64,000 nt of DNA from UBA2589 sp965223235 (GTDB taxonomy: Bacteria > Gemmatimonadota > Gemmatimonadetes > Longimicrobiales > Gaopeijiaceae). The position numbers were made by a program, and so were the translations under genes. The notes under the pieces were generated by a model. The model ran no database searches, had not been told where the DNA came from, and saw nothing but the letters and a program-made list of their open reading frames with translations. The stretch lies in contig CBDCVV010000019.1 of the NCBI GenBank assembly GCA_965223235.1, positions 124,001-188,000 on the forward strand. The letters run 5' to 3'. The stretch's first letter is position 1. Each line of letters opens with the position of its first letter. Shown here piece by piece: positions 8,006 through 16,733 of this stretch.

Positions 8006-9910
8006 ATGCGCGACGACACGACGAACTCGGGACTGAGCCAATTTTGGGCGGAGATGCGACGACGCCATGTCGTCCGCTTCGCGCTCGGCTACGCGGCGGC
8101 CGCCTTTGTCGTGTTGCAGTTGGCCGAGATCATCTTTCCGGCCTTCGGGATCGGAGAACGAGGCCTCCGGGCGCTGGTCGTACTGACGACCCTCGCCTTC
8201 TTACCTTCGATCGTCCTCGCATGGGTGTACGACGTGACCCGCGAGGGAGTGAGGCGTACGGAGGACGGGGCCGATGTGCCCGGTATCGGTCGTCTCGCTG
8301 TGGGCGGTCTTCTAGTAGTCACCTTGCTCATCACGGGCGGACTCGGGATGTACCTGGCGAACCAGGGCATGTTCGAGCCGCTGCCCGGCGAGGGAGTGGG
8401 CACGAACGAGCCCGTGGTCTTGGCTGAGTACGATCCGGATGCCCCCATCCGATCGATCGCGGTCCTCCCCCTCGACGACAACTCGCCATCAGGGGACGAA
8501 GCATACTTCGCGGCGAGCATGCATGAGGAGCTGATCACCGGACTGAGCCAGCTCGATGCGGTGCGCGTCGTCTCCCGCACGAGTGTCATGGGGTATGCGG
8601 GCACGACGCAACCGATGAGTCGAATCGGTGAAGAGTTGGATGTCGACGTGATTGTAGAGGGCTCGGTCATTCGGACCGAGTCAGGCACGCGCGTTACGCT
8701 ACGCATCATCCACGCCCCAAGTGAGTTCCAGATCGAGACGCTCCAATGGGAACGTGAGGATGTCACTGACGTTCTAGCCTTCCAGTCGGAGGTAGCTCAA
8801 GAACTCCTTCGAGAGGTGGCGTCTCGAGAGGGCAGCCCGATCGTAATCCAGACCGCGGCTCAGATCGATCCCGCTGCTCAGGAAGCGTTCGCGCGTGGAC
8901 GGTACGCATTCGAGCAAGGTACTCCCGAGGGATTCCGGATCGCCTTCGACCACTTCGAAGATGCGGTCGAGGCCGACTCACAATTCGCCGAGGCTCTCGC
9001 AGGGCTCGCCGGAGCTCGCTTCCTCCGAGAGATCGGAGAGGGAGAGATCTCGGAGCTCGAGCTCGAGCGCGCGCAGGACGAAGCCATTACCGCGTTGTCG
9101 ATCGACACGACTTCCATGGAGGCCCAAGAGGTCTACGCTCTGATCTCGCGGAGTCTCCCGGCGTTCACGGAGGTGGCTCCCGCGATCCCGGCGCCGACGG
9201 TTCCGGAGCGCATCCACGTGATGACCTTTGATGGAATGGATACGATGCGTGTCCGACTCAGTCCTTCGGATACGGCGTGGGTTGCCGCGGTCACCTCCCT
9301 CGGGGAGCGGATCGAGGAGCGTGTCCGACGATGGCAGAGCGACGATCCGACGTTGGACTCCCCGGACGTCGGCCGGCTTACCTACCGCGCCAGCCAGTAC
9401 TTGGGCTCCGGACGACACGAGGATGCCGTCGGGATCCTCGAGCGCGTCGTCGATGAAGCACCTCACCTCTCCCCCGCTTGGGCACTCCTGGTCCGCGCGC
9501 ACGTGGCTGGTGGGGACACCGAGGCCGCCGCAGAAGCGGCTCACGTGTGGCATGACTCTGGAGCAAGGGGCGCTCCGACCGAGGACGAAGTAGACAACCT
9601 CGCATCCGCGCTCGATTCCCAAGGCGAGAAGGGATACTGGACGTGGACCGCAGACCGCCTGAGCACTTTGGAGGCCAACGGCCGTCCCGTGCCTCGGGTC
9701 GAACTGGCAAAAGCTCATGCCGCGCTCGGAGACACAGACGAGGCGTTGACCTACCTAGGCCAGGCAGTCGGGGGTGGCGAGCCTGGCTTGCTCGACCTCC
9801 GGGGGGATCCCATCTGGGATGACGTCCGAAAAGACCCGCGCTTCCGCGAGCTGGTCCGTTCCATCCAGCCGAGGCGCCTTACGTCAGACGGGTCGCGCCG
9901 GCGGCGGTAG
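8006..9910 (+). CDS. TolB-like / TPR domain membrane protein
   Basis: 634 aa. Two or three membrane spans lie in the first 120 residues (FALGYAAAAFVVLQLAEIIF, LVVLTTLAFLPSIVLAWVY, LAVGGLLVVTLLITGGLGMY). They are followed by a periplasmic TolB N-terminal / FlgO-like domain at about 150-270 (RSIAVLPLDD, GLSQLDAVRVVSRTSV, LDVDVIVEGSV). The rest, about 290-625, is helical with tetratricopeptide-like pairs, such as ALAGLAGARFL and AKAHAALGDTDEALTYL near the end. Proteins of this layout often carry an extra N-terminal kinase or DNA-binding domain; here there is none. The exact role is unknown; scaffold or stress-linked sensing at the membrane is the usual guess. Confidence 0.8.
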   Translation: MRDDTTNSGLSQFWAEMRRRHVVRFALGYAAAAFVVLQLAEIIFPAFGIGERGLRALVVLTTLAFLPSIVLAWVYDVTREGVRRTEDGADVPGIGRLAVGGLLVVTLLITGGLGMYLANQGMFEPLPGEGVGTNEPVVLAEYDPDAPIRSIAVLPLDDNSPSGDEAYFAASMHEELITGLSQLDAVRVVSRTSVMGYAGTTQPMSRIGEELDVDVIVEGSVIRTESGTRVTLRIIHAPSEFQIETLQWEREDVTDVLAFQSEVAQELLREVASREGSPIVIQTAAQIDPAAQEAFARGRYAFEQGTPEGFRIAFDHFEDAVEADSQFAEALAGLAGARFLREIGEGEISELELERAQDEAITALSIDTTSMEAQEVYALISRSLPAFTEVAPAIPAPTVPERIHVMTFDGMDTMRVRLSPSDTAWVAAVTSLGERIEERVRRWQSDDPTLDSPDVGRLTYRASQYLGSGRHEDAVGILERVVDEAPHLSPAWALLVRAHVAGGDTEAAAEAAHVWHDSGARGAPTEDEVDNLASALDSQGEKGYWTWTADRLSTLEANGRPVPRVELAKAHAALGDTDEALTYLGQAVGGGEPGLLDLRGDPIWDDVRKDPRFRELVRSIQPRRLTSDGSRRRR

Positions 9911-9956
9911 GGTCCGCGAGACACGCTGCGGGTTGCGGAGCGTGAGCAACACGTTG

Positions 9957-9983
9957 TAACATATGTGATAATCACATTTGTTA
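9957..9983. promoter_or_regulatory. Probable PadR operator
   Basis: A 27-bp near-perfect palindrome centred on A9970, with one mismatched pair (9962/9978). The core ATGTGATAATCACAT (9963-9977) has the ATGT/ACAT ends typical of PadR operators, and outer arms TAACA and TGTTA extend it. A TATAAT box at 9982-9987 overlaps the right arm, but I find no good -35 at normal spacing. It lies 17 bases before the PadR start, which fits autoregulation of the PadR-permease operon. Confidence 0.75.
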
Positions 9984-10000
9984 TAATTGATGAGGTGGAC

Positions 10001-10321
10001 ATGCTCCGGGCCAATCAGTTTCACATCCTCCTCGCGCTCGCCGACGAAGATCGACACGGCTCATCCATCGCCGAGGACGTCCTAAGGCAAACGGAGGGCT
10101 CACTCCGGCTTTGGCCCGCCACGCTGTATCGAACGCTCGACGAGATGGTGGAGGCCGGCCTTATCGAGGAGTTGGTGGCTGACCGTAGACCTGAGGGCGA
10201 GAGCAAGCGAAAACGATTCTACTCCGCAACGGCGGAGGGACGCCGCGCTCTCGCAGCTACCGGACAACAGATGGCAGCCCTCGCCGGTACTGTGCGCGAC
10301 CGCCTCGGCCAAACGTCGTGA
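10001..10321 (+). CDS. PadR family transcriptional regulator
   Basis: 106 aa, a compact winged-helix repressor of the short PadR class. The DNA-binding domain includes the ANQFHILLALADEDRHG opening, then LWPATLYRTLDEMVEAGLIEEL (recognition helix region) and the wing RKRFYSATAEGRRAL. The ATG at 10001 is chosen because GAGGTGG lies just upstream and the family starts at this point. An earlier in-frame GTG (9965) would lie inside the operator palindrome. The stop shares one base with the next gene's ATG (TGATG), so regulator and permease are coupled. The ligand is unknown; PadR plus large MacB-type permease is a common pairing in Acidobacteria and Gemmatimonadota. Confidence 0.92.
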   Translation: MLRANQFHILLALADEDRHGSSIAEDVLRQTEGSLRLWPATLYRTLDEMVEAGLIEELVADRRPEGESKRKRFYSATAEGRRALAATGQQMAALAGTVRDRLGQTS

Positions 10322-13008
10322 TGGAACGCGCACCGTTCTGGTTCCGGCTCCTCCTAAAGCTCCTCCCCGCACGCTTTCGAAACGACCACCGAGACGAGCT
10401 CTTCGAGCTGATTGATCTCTACGGAGCGGACGCCCGACTCCTGCAGCGCGCCCTCCTCTGGTTGCGGGCGGGTGCCGATGTCATCGCTGTCGCCGCTCGC
10501 ATGAGGGGTCGTGCGATCGAAGAGAGCGTCGCACGAAACGGGGGCGTCGACGCCATCGGTCGCGACATCCGGTACGCTTGGCGTTCCCTTGGGCGGGACA
10601 AGGCCTTCACGGGCTTCGTGGTTGCCATACTGGGCCTCGGGGTCGGGGCCTGTGTAACGGTCTTCAGCGTCGTGAACACGCTCTTTCTGCGACCCCTGCC
10701 GTTCGAAGAGCCAGACCGCCTCGTCTGGGTCTCGAACGGAGACTGGGGACAAGGTCAGGCACTGTCATCGATCAGTGTCCAATCCATCTACCTGGAGGAG
10801 ATCCAGTCGCGGTCGAGCCAGATCGAGACGGCGGGCGGGTTCTATCTCTTCGACCGAGTCGGCGATCGGACCATGTCCACGTCCGGCGGTCCCCAACGGG
10901 TATCCCGACTCCAAGTGACCGCCGGACTGCTCGAGACGCTCGGTGTGCAGGCGATGCACGGCCGCAACTTCTCGGATGATGAGCTCCGAGACGAGGCACC
11001 TCGAGCGATCATGCTTACGCACGGCTTCTGGCAGCGCGCGTTCGGCTCGGATCCCTCGGTCGTGGGGCGAGTCATCCGCGTGGACGGTGCACCAGTCGAC
11101 GTCATCGGCGTCCTGCCCAAGTCCTTCGCCTACGAAGACATCTTCGCGCCCGGCCGTAGGGTCGACTACGTCGCTCCCTGGGCCCTTTCCTCTCGCAATC
11201 GCGCTCAGGGGAACGCGCTCGGGTTGATCGCCCGCCTCACTCCAGACGCCACAGTCGAGTCGGCACAAGCGGAGATTTCCGCCCTGGTTGCGGGGCAAAG
11301 CCGCGAGGGAGGGTCTCCACCCACGGCAACGCGTGACTACTGGCTCAATGAGTTCCGACCCTCTGTGCAACTCCTCCGAGATCACGTAACGGCCGGGTAC
11401 GCGTCGACGGCCATGGCCATCGTCGCGGCAGTGTTCTTGGTCATGCTCATCGTGTGCGCCAACATCTCCAACCTCCTGCTGGCCCGGGGGAGCACTCGAC
11501 GCAAGGAGATGGCTGTGCGGGCAGCGCTCGGCGCGGAGAAGGGCCGGCTCGTGCGCCAGATGCTCACGGAGAGTCTCCTACTGGCTGGCATCGGCGCAGC
11601 GCTCGCCACCGTGCTCGCCGTCTACGGGACCGGCTTGCTCTCATCCCTCGACTTGCGGATCCCGTTGCTCGGAATGACCTCCGTCGACGCCTCGTCTGTC
11701 ACTGTCGCCGTCGCCGTGGCGTTGACGATCGGCTTGCTCTTCGGCGCACTCCCCGCGATGCGGACGACGCAGTCTCGCCTCCACGACTCTCTGAAAGACG
11801 GAAGTCGAGGAGCCTCGAGGGGTCGGCAACACACGCGGGTGCGTAATGGCCTCGTCATCGCGGAGATCGCTCTCGCATGCGTGCTCCTCGTCGCTTCGAC
11901 CCTCACGGTCCGAAGCCTCTTCAATCTGATCGACACCGATCTCGGCTATTCGCCCGACTCCGTCGTCGCGATCCGAGTCGACCCGTCCGTCCGATCGGAG
12001 TCGATTGAGGAGAGGCGGTCGTACTACACCTCGATCCTCGAACGGGTCGACGAGGCGCCCGGAGTCACCGCCGCAGGACTCTCCGACATCCTCCCGATGG
12101 GCTTCAATCGAAGGTGGGCCTCCCGGGCCTCGGATCGGTTGGAGGAGGACTTTATCGCTCCGTACGTGCGGCTCGTGAGCGAGGGCTACTTGGAGGCCAT
12201 GGGAGCAACGGTCGTCTTGGGTCGCTCTTTGACCAGAGAGGACGACGCGGACGCTCAGCCCGTCGTCCTCGTCAATCAAACGCTCGCCAGTACACTGTGG
12301 CCCGATCGAAGTCCTCTCGGAGAGTCCATACGAGCGAACAACCGGGACTGGGAGGTCGTCGGGGTGGTAGGAGATACGCGCCAACTCTCCGTGGAGCAGG
12401 AGGCCGGCAACGAACTCTTCTTCCCGATGCGTCAGGTGCCCGAGCAGTCGAGTGCGTACCTCATGGTACGCGGAACCCCAGGCGCCGACGTTTTGGTTGC
12501 CGAAGCCCAGCGTGCCGTTCGCCGAGTCGACGCGTCCGTGCCCGTCGATGACGTGACGACACTCGAAACCGTCGTCGCCGCCTCGTTGGCACCGCGCCGC
12601 TTCCTCGTGATCCTCATGACGGCGTTCGCCGGCTTCGCGCTCATCTTGGCATCCCTCGGCACCTTTGGGGTCATCTCGTACTCCGTGAACCAGCGTAAGC
12701 GGGAGATCGGCGTACGGATCGCCCTCGGGGCCTCAGGAGCCGAAGTGACACGTCGAGTGGTCCGGGAGACGTGGGTGCTGGCGGCTCTCGGCCTCGGAAT
12801 CGGACTGTGCGTCTCCGCCGCCGCCAGTCGACTGATGGCGAGCCTCCTCTACGAGACTCCTTCGCTCGACCCTGCCACCTATCTCGCGGTTGCCGTCATC
12901 CTGGGCGGGGTCGCGACTGCCGCAGGTTACCTCCCTGCCCGACGAGCCGGAGCCACGAGTCCCTTGGTGGCCCTTACCGGTGACGAACGCGCGGTCGGCT
13001 CCACGTAA
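10321..13008 (+). CDS. Duplicated MacB/FtsX-type ABC permease (ADOP family)
   Basis: 895 aa. A cytosolic N-terminal lead of about 80 residues (LPARFRNDHRDELFELI) precedes two copies of the MacB periplasmic plus FtsX module. Copy one has the span VVAILGLGVGACVTVFSVV (about 100), a periplasmic domain, then spans near 360-480 with NLLLARGSTRRKEMAVRAALGAEKGRLVRQML. Copy two has the span VIAEIALACVLLVASTLTV (about 520) and a C-terminal FtsX part with VNQRKREIGVRIALGASGAEVTRRVV. No ATPase gene is next to it, which is typical of these orphan permeases. Export or mechanotransmission of an unknown substrate is inferred. The start is the ATG at 10321; a GTG three bases earlier is possible. Confidence 0.9.
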   Translation: MERAPFWFRLLLKLLPARFRNDHRDELFELIDLYGADARLLQRALLWLRAGADVIAVAARMRGRAIEESVARNGGVDAIGRDIRYAWRSLGRDKAFTGFVVAILGLGVGACVTVFSVVNTLFLRPLPFEEPDRLVWVSNGDWGQGQALSSISVQSIYLEEIQSRSSQIETAGGFYLFDRVGDRTMSTSGGPQRVSRLQVTAGLLETLGVQAMHGRNFSDDELRDEAPRAIMLTHGFWQRAFGSDPSVVGRVIRVDGAPVDVIGVLPKSFAYEDIFAPGRRVDYVAPWALSSRNRAQGNALGLIARLTPDATVESAQAEISALVAGQSREGGSPPTATRDYWLNEFRPSVQLLRDHVTAGYASTAMAIVAAVFLVMLIVCANISNLLLARGSTRRKEMAVRAALGAEKGRLVRQMLTESLLLAGIGAALATVLAVYGTGLLSSLDLRIPLLGMTSVDASSVTVAVAVALTIGLLFGALPAMRTTQSRLHDSLKDGSRGASRGRQHTRVRNGLVIAEIALACVLLVASTLTVRSLFNLIDTDLGYSPDSVVAIRVDPSVRSESIEERRSYYTSILERVDEAPGVTAAGLSDILPMGFNRRWASRASDRLEEDFIAPYVRLVSEGYLEAMGATVVLGRSLTREDDADAQPVVLVNQTLASTLWPDRSPLGESIRANNRDWEVVGVVGDTRQLSVEQEAGNELFFPMRQVPEQSSAYLMVRGTPGADVLVAEAQRAVRRVDASVPVDDVTTLETVVAASLAPRRFLVILMTAFAGFALILASLGTFGVISYSVNQRKREIGVRIALGASGAEVTRRVVRETWVLAALGLGIGLCVSAAASRLMASLLYETPSLDPATYLAVAVILGGVATAAGYLPARRAGATSPLVALTGDERAVGST

Positions 13009-13026
13009 AACCTCTACTGGTTGGCC

Positions 13027-13521
13027 TCACTGAATGGCCTCGAAGACGCCGGTATCGCGATTCTTTCGCACCGTGTCCCACGGGAAGACTCGCCCGTTCA
13101 TGGTGATCCATACTCCCGCCGGAAGGACCTGAACGACGGCTAAGGCCCCTCCGAGGTTGAAGAGGCCATCCGAGCTGCCGAAGGCAATCGGAATCATGGC
13201 TCCGGTGAGCACGATGGTCTTCGAAGGTACTCCTTCCGCGAGCACCTTCGCCGTGTCCACCATCGTATCCGTACCGTGGGTGATGACGATCTGCCCTTCC
13301 GGGGCATCCCGGCAGTTGGCTGCGATCACCTGCCTATCAGCGTCGGACATCTCCAAAGAGTCGACCATCATGAGCGTCCGGACTCGTACATCGAGTCGGG
13401 ACCGTGCCATCTGAAGCATCTCAGGGAGGTGTGTATCTCGGAACTCGAGTGCGCCTCGAATTTCGTCGTACTCCTTGTCGAAGGTCCCCCCCGTCACGAA
13501 GAGTCGAATCGGGACGCTCAC
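13027..13521 (-). CDS. Single-domain asparaginase-like protein
   Basis: 164 aa covering only the N-terminal domain of type I/II L-asparaginase. Both catalytic threonine motifs are visible: TGGTFDKEY near residue 10 and THGTDTM around 83. SDGLFNLGGAL follows near 120. The usual C-terminal domain of about 150 residues is absent, and the chain ends naturally (VRKNRDTGVFEAI). Short stand-alone forms of this family exist, so truncation damage is not implied, but asparagine hydrolysis is unproven. GTG at 13521 is chosen because GGAG lies seven bases upstream; TTG at 13524 is an alternative. It sits 31 bases after the metallophosphoesterase gene in the same direction, as the third gene of that operon. 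Confidence 0.8.
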   Translation of the reverse strand: MSVPIRLFVTGGTFDKEYDEIRGALEFRDTHLPEMLQMARSRLDVRVRTLMMVDSLEMSDADRQVIAANCRDAPEGQIVITHGTDTMVDTAKVLAEGVPSKTIVLTGAMIPIAFGSSDGLFNLGGALAVVQVLPAGVWITMNGRVFPWDTVRKNRDTGVFEAIQ

Positions 13522-13552
13522 CAAGAGACTCCGGAACCGCAGCGGCGCACCC

Positions 13553-14356
13553 CTAGAAGCGACCCGCGCTCCGCTCTTTGGCGGGCAAGATTTCTAGGCA
13601 CGTGGTCCACCACCCTGTTTCGATCGTTTCGATGAATTCCGGAGGAAGCTCTTCGGCCTCCATCTCTTCCGCTAGAGCCCGCACATCGTAGGAGACCGGT
13701 ACGAAGGTCACCGCCACATCGTCGCCCTCAACGTCGAGAATCGTGTACCAGACCTCCGTGCGACCATCGTTCGCAGGACGCCCTAGTGCCCCGACGTTGA
13801 CGAAGCACCGCCCATCCCTCCACCGGCGCTTCCAGTGTAGGCCGGTGTGCGTAGCCAGTATGATATCCGCCGAGTAGTCCTCAGCGAACTTGTCCAGAAA
13901 GTGAGTCGGCGTAGTCGAATCCCACAGGAACTCGTTCGTACGCCGCGGGCTGCCGTGGCAGCACAGTACTTCGTAGTCCCCGAACCGGAACCGAATCTGC
14001 TCCGGCAAGGTGCCTAGCCACTGTCGATTCTCCAGCGACGTCTTCCGGAAGGTGTACTGATACGAGAGGCGGGCGAAGTAGTTGTCCTCCGGGTCGGTGT
14101 ATCCGCACTGGCAGTCATCGAGTCCGCGTGCGATTGAATCGTCGTAGTTGCCGCGGAGGACCGGGATGTCGTGCTCGCGTAGGATTGGGAAAACCTTGTC
14201 GGGGTTCGGGCCGAACGCCCCAAGGTCACCCAAGCAAAGGATCTGTTCAGCTCCCCGCTCGTGGGCGTCCGTAATCGCCGCAGCCAACGCGTAGTGGTTC
14301 GAGTAGATGCCCCCGAAGACGGCAATGCGACGTGCGGCACCCAACAAGAGTCTCAT
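13553..14356 (-). CDS. Metallophosphoesterase-like protein paired with a radical SAM enzyme
   Basis: 267 aa calcineurin-like phosphoesterase fold. GD (43-44, CLGDLGAFGPNP), GNYDD (69-73), CCHGSPR (about 130) and ATHTGLHW (about 165) correspond to the usual metal-binding blocks. The first block, normally D-x-H, reads GGIYSN (15-20), so both expected ligands are missing. The start at 14356 forms an ATGA overlap with the radical SAM stop; longer in-frame starts would run deep into that gene. A phosphatase or nucleotide-cleaving role cannot be assumed given the missing ligands. The coupling suggests it acts on or with the radical SAM product. Confidence 0.85.
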   Translation of the reverse strand: MRLLLGAARRIAVFGGIYSNHYALAAAITDAHERGAEQILCLGDLGAFGPNPDKVFPILREHDIPVLRGNYDDSIARGLDDCQCGYTDPEDNYFARLSYQYTFRKTSLENRQWLGTLPEQIRFRFGDYEVLCCHGSPRRTNEFLWDSTTPTHFLDKFAEDYSADIILATHTGLHWKRRWRDGRCFVNVGALGRPANDGRTEVWYTILDVEGDDVAVTFVPVSYDVRALAEEMEAEELPPEFIETIETGWWTTCLEILPAKERSAGRF

Positions 14357-15306
14357 GGGGTGGCACCGACCGGCATATTCGAGCAAATCGCACCATGAGT
14401 CCAACATGTGTAGCACGCGGGACTGGAGAGATGAGCAGGCTCGGAGCACGCCTCCGCCAACGAAACGCCGACCCGACCCGACGGGTCATCGAGAAGGATT
14501 GGGCAGACCCAAACGCCGTCGCTTGTGACGATCCGAGCAGAGCTGCACAAGAGGAGTTCAGCCGGATAGTCGAGCATCATGTCGTGCGTCACGGCTTCCG
14601 CCGGCTCGTAGCCCCGGTCCCGCGCTACCTCTGCCCCGATACGCAGTGGGGGCAAGATCTTGAGACGTGGCCGGTGGTAGCCGACGCGGGCGAGCAGCTC
14701 GCGGAACGTCGACAGGACCCGGTCGGTCTCGGGTTCTTGCCACGTCATCATGGTCGTGATGATGGGCAGGAAGCCTGCCGCGGTCAGGCGCTCGATCCCT
14801 GCGAGCGCTCGCTCGAACGAGCCCGAGCCACGTATCGCGTCGTTCGACGCCCGATCGACTCCATCCAAACTCACACGGAGCTCCAGCGAGTACCGAGACC
14901 GATCTTGAATCGCCCGGAGCCCCTCGACCACGCGCGCGGGAAGAATCGTCCCATTCGTGAGCACCGTTGCTGGGCCGATCTCGAGCGTGTCTTCGAGAAT
15001 CCCCAGGAGGTCCCGGTTCATGAACGGCTCGCCGCCCGTGAAGTAGTACTCCTTCACCCCGATCCCCATCGACGCTTCGAGATGGCCGCGCACGACTTCG
15101 CGCGATAGGAACCAGAACGAATGGTTCTCGGGCGAACACGAGATGAAGCAATGGCGACATCTCAGGTTGCACACTGTACCCGAAACCTGAAACCAGAGTT
15201 GGTCGAGAGACGCCAAAGACACGGATGGCGCTGATTCGCGGACCGACGGCAGGGTTCTGATCAATTCGGGTTCTCGAAAGCGTCTCTCGGCGCGACAAGC
15301 TACCAT
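14353..15306 (-). CDS. Radical SAM protein with C-terminal cysteine-rich region
   Basis: 317 aa. The [4Fe-4S]-SAM motif CNLRCRHC is at residues 46-53 (C46, C50, C53), with the GGEP SAM-binding motif at 91-94. A C-terminal set of cysteines (254, 268, 287, 298, 301, 308) resembles a SPASM/twitch auxiliary cluster region, including ACYTCWTHGAIC. The overall pattern is that of enzymes modifying peptides or small molecules, but the substrate is unknown and no peptide precursor is visible nearby. The first of three leftward genes, coupled by ATGA to the metallophosphoesterase. Only 35 bases separate its start from the divergent aldehyde dehydrogenase, so their promoters must overlap or the true start lies further in. 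Confidence 0.9.
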   Translation of the reverse strand: MVACRAERRFREPELIRTLPSVRESAPSVSLASLDQLWFQVSGTVCNLRCRHCFISCSPENHSFWFLSREVVRGHLEASMGIGVKEYYFTGGEPFMNRDLLGILEDTLEIGPATVLTNGTILPARVVEGLRAIQDRSRYSLELRVSLDGVDRASNDAIRGSGSFERALAGIERLTAAGFLPIITTMMTWQEPETDRVLSTFRELLARVGYHRPRLKILPPLRIGAEVARDRGYEPAEAVTHDMMLDYPAELLLCSSARIVTSDGVWVCPILLDDPSGRVGVSLAEACSEPAHLSSPACYTCWTHGAICSNMPVGATP

Positions 15307-15341
15307 TCCTAACCGTTCATCTCACGTGCACCGACTTTCGA

Positions 15342-16709
15342 ATGACCTTCCTCGCTGTCAATCCGGCTACCGGCAATGAGATCGCACCGTACTCCCTCCT
15401 ATCCGCCGAGGCGGTCGAGCGGTTCCTCTCCCGGGCGCACACTGCCCAAACCGAATGGGCAGACGCTACGACCGAGATCCGGATCGAGCCGCTCCGTGAG
15501 CTAGGCCGACTGCTTCGCGAGCGCGCGGAAGAGTACGGTCGGCTCATGACGTCCGAGATGGGGAAACCCGTGACGCAGGCGATCGCCGAAGTTGAGAAGT
15601 GTGCCTGGGTCTGTGACTACTACGCCGGCACGGCCGCACAACTCTTGGAGCCCGTCACCGCCGAGACCGACGCCACGAAGAGTTATTGGGTGCACCGACC
15701 GCTCGGCCTCGTCCTCGGTGTCATGCCGTGGAACTTCCCTTTTTGGCAGGTCATCCGCTTCGCCACACCCGCGCTTACGGTCGGCAACGGGGCCCTCCTC
15801 AAGCACGCTCCGAGCGTACCTGGTTGCGCGGACGCCCTCGATCAGCTCTTCACGGACGCTGGGTACCCAGCAGGCCTCTTCGCCAACCTCCGCATTGACG
15901 AACAGGCCGTCGGTGACCTCATCGATGATCCCCGAGTTCGGGCAGTGAGCCTGACCGGAAGTGTACGGGCCGGCCGCGCCGTGGCCGCGCGGGCGGGCGC
16001 GGCTGTGAAGAAATGCGTGCTGGAGCTCGGTGGGAGCGACCCGGCGGTCGTGCTTGCGGACGCGGATCTGGCATTGGCGGCCGCGGGCACCGCTACTGGG
16101 CGATTCGGCAATACGGGCCAGAGCTGCATCGCGGCCAAACGTTGCATCGTGGTGAAGGGCGTGGCCGAGGACTTCGAGCGGCTGCTCTTGAAAGAGATGG
16201 AGGGGTGGGCCCCAGGAGACCCTACCGACCCGGAGACTCGGCTGGGGCCGATGGCCCGGGAAGACCTTCGAGATCTCTTGCACGATCAGGTCACACGATC
16301 GGTGGCGGCAGGCGCTCGACTCGTCACAGGGGGAAGTGTGCCACCTCGACGCGGCGCCTGGTATCCGCCGACCCTGCTCACCGACGTACGTCCTGGCATG
16401 CCGGCATACGACGAGGAGCTGTTCGGGCCGGTCGCCTCGATCATCACCGTCGAGGATGAAGCCGAGGCGATTCGGGTTGCGAACGACACATCGTTCGGCT
16501 TGGGGGCTTCGATCTACTGCGGCGATGCGGAGCACGGCGAGGAGATCGCGAGGCGGCACCTGGATGCAGGCAGCTGTTTCGTGAACGGAGTAGTGAAGTC
16601 CGACCCCCGACTCCCCTTCGGAGGGACCAAGGAGAGCGGATATGGGCGTGAGCTTTCCCCACTTGGACTCCTCGAGTTCACGAACCCGAAGACCGTCTGG
16701 GTGCGGTGA
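15342..16709 (+). CDS. NAD(P)-dependent aldehyde dehydrogenase, succinate-semialdehyde type
   Basis: 455 aa, the short Sad/GabD-like class. PWNFPFWQ (129-136) is the cofactor-binding block, catalytic Glu228 lies in LELGGSDP, and catalytic Cys262 in FGNTGQSCIAAKR. PLPFGGTKESGYGRELS-like sequence near 425 closes the substrate tunnel. The family oxidises succinate semialdehyde and related aldehydes to acids. It is a soluble cytosolic enzyme. No aminotransferase or GABA gene is adjacent, so the physiological aldehyde is open. Convergent with thyX, 24 bases between stops. Confidence 0.92.
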   Translation: MTFLAVNPATGNEIAPYSLLSAEAVERFLSRAHTAQTEWADATTEIRIEPLRELGRLLRERAEEYGRLMTSEMGKPVTQAIAEVEKCAWVCDYYAGTAAQLLEPVTAETDATKSYWVHRPLGLVLGVMPWNFPFWQVIRFATPALTVGNGALLKHAPSVPGCADALDQLFTDAGYPAGLFANLRIDEQAVGDLIDDPRVRAVSLTGSVRAGRAVAARAGAAVKKCVLELGGSDPAVVLADADLALAAAGTATGRFGNTGQSCIAAKRCIVVKGVAEDFERLLLKEMEGWAPGDPTDPETRLGPMAREDLRDLLHDQVTRSVAAGARLVTGGSVPPRRGAWYPPTLLTDVRPGMPAYDEELFGPVASIITVEDEAEAIRVANDTSFGLGASIYCGDAEHGEEIARRHLDAGSCFVNGVVKSDPRLPFGGTKESGYGRELSPLGLLEFTNPKTVWVR

Positions 16710-16733
16710 ACCGAGACGGCAACCGCGCGCGAT

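Noticed and set aside
9965..10000. PadR gene starting at the in-frame GTG 9965
   Set aside because: That start would lie inside the operator and has no ribosome site, while the ATG at 10001 has a good one and fits the family start.
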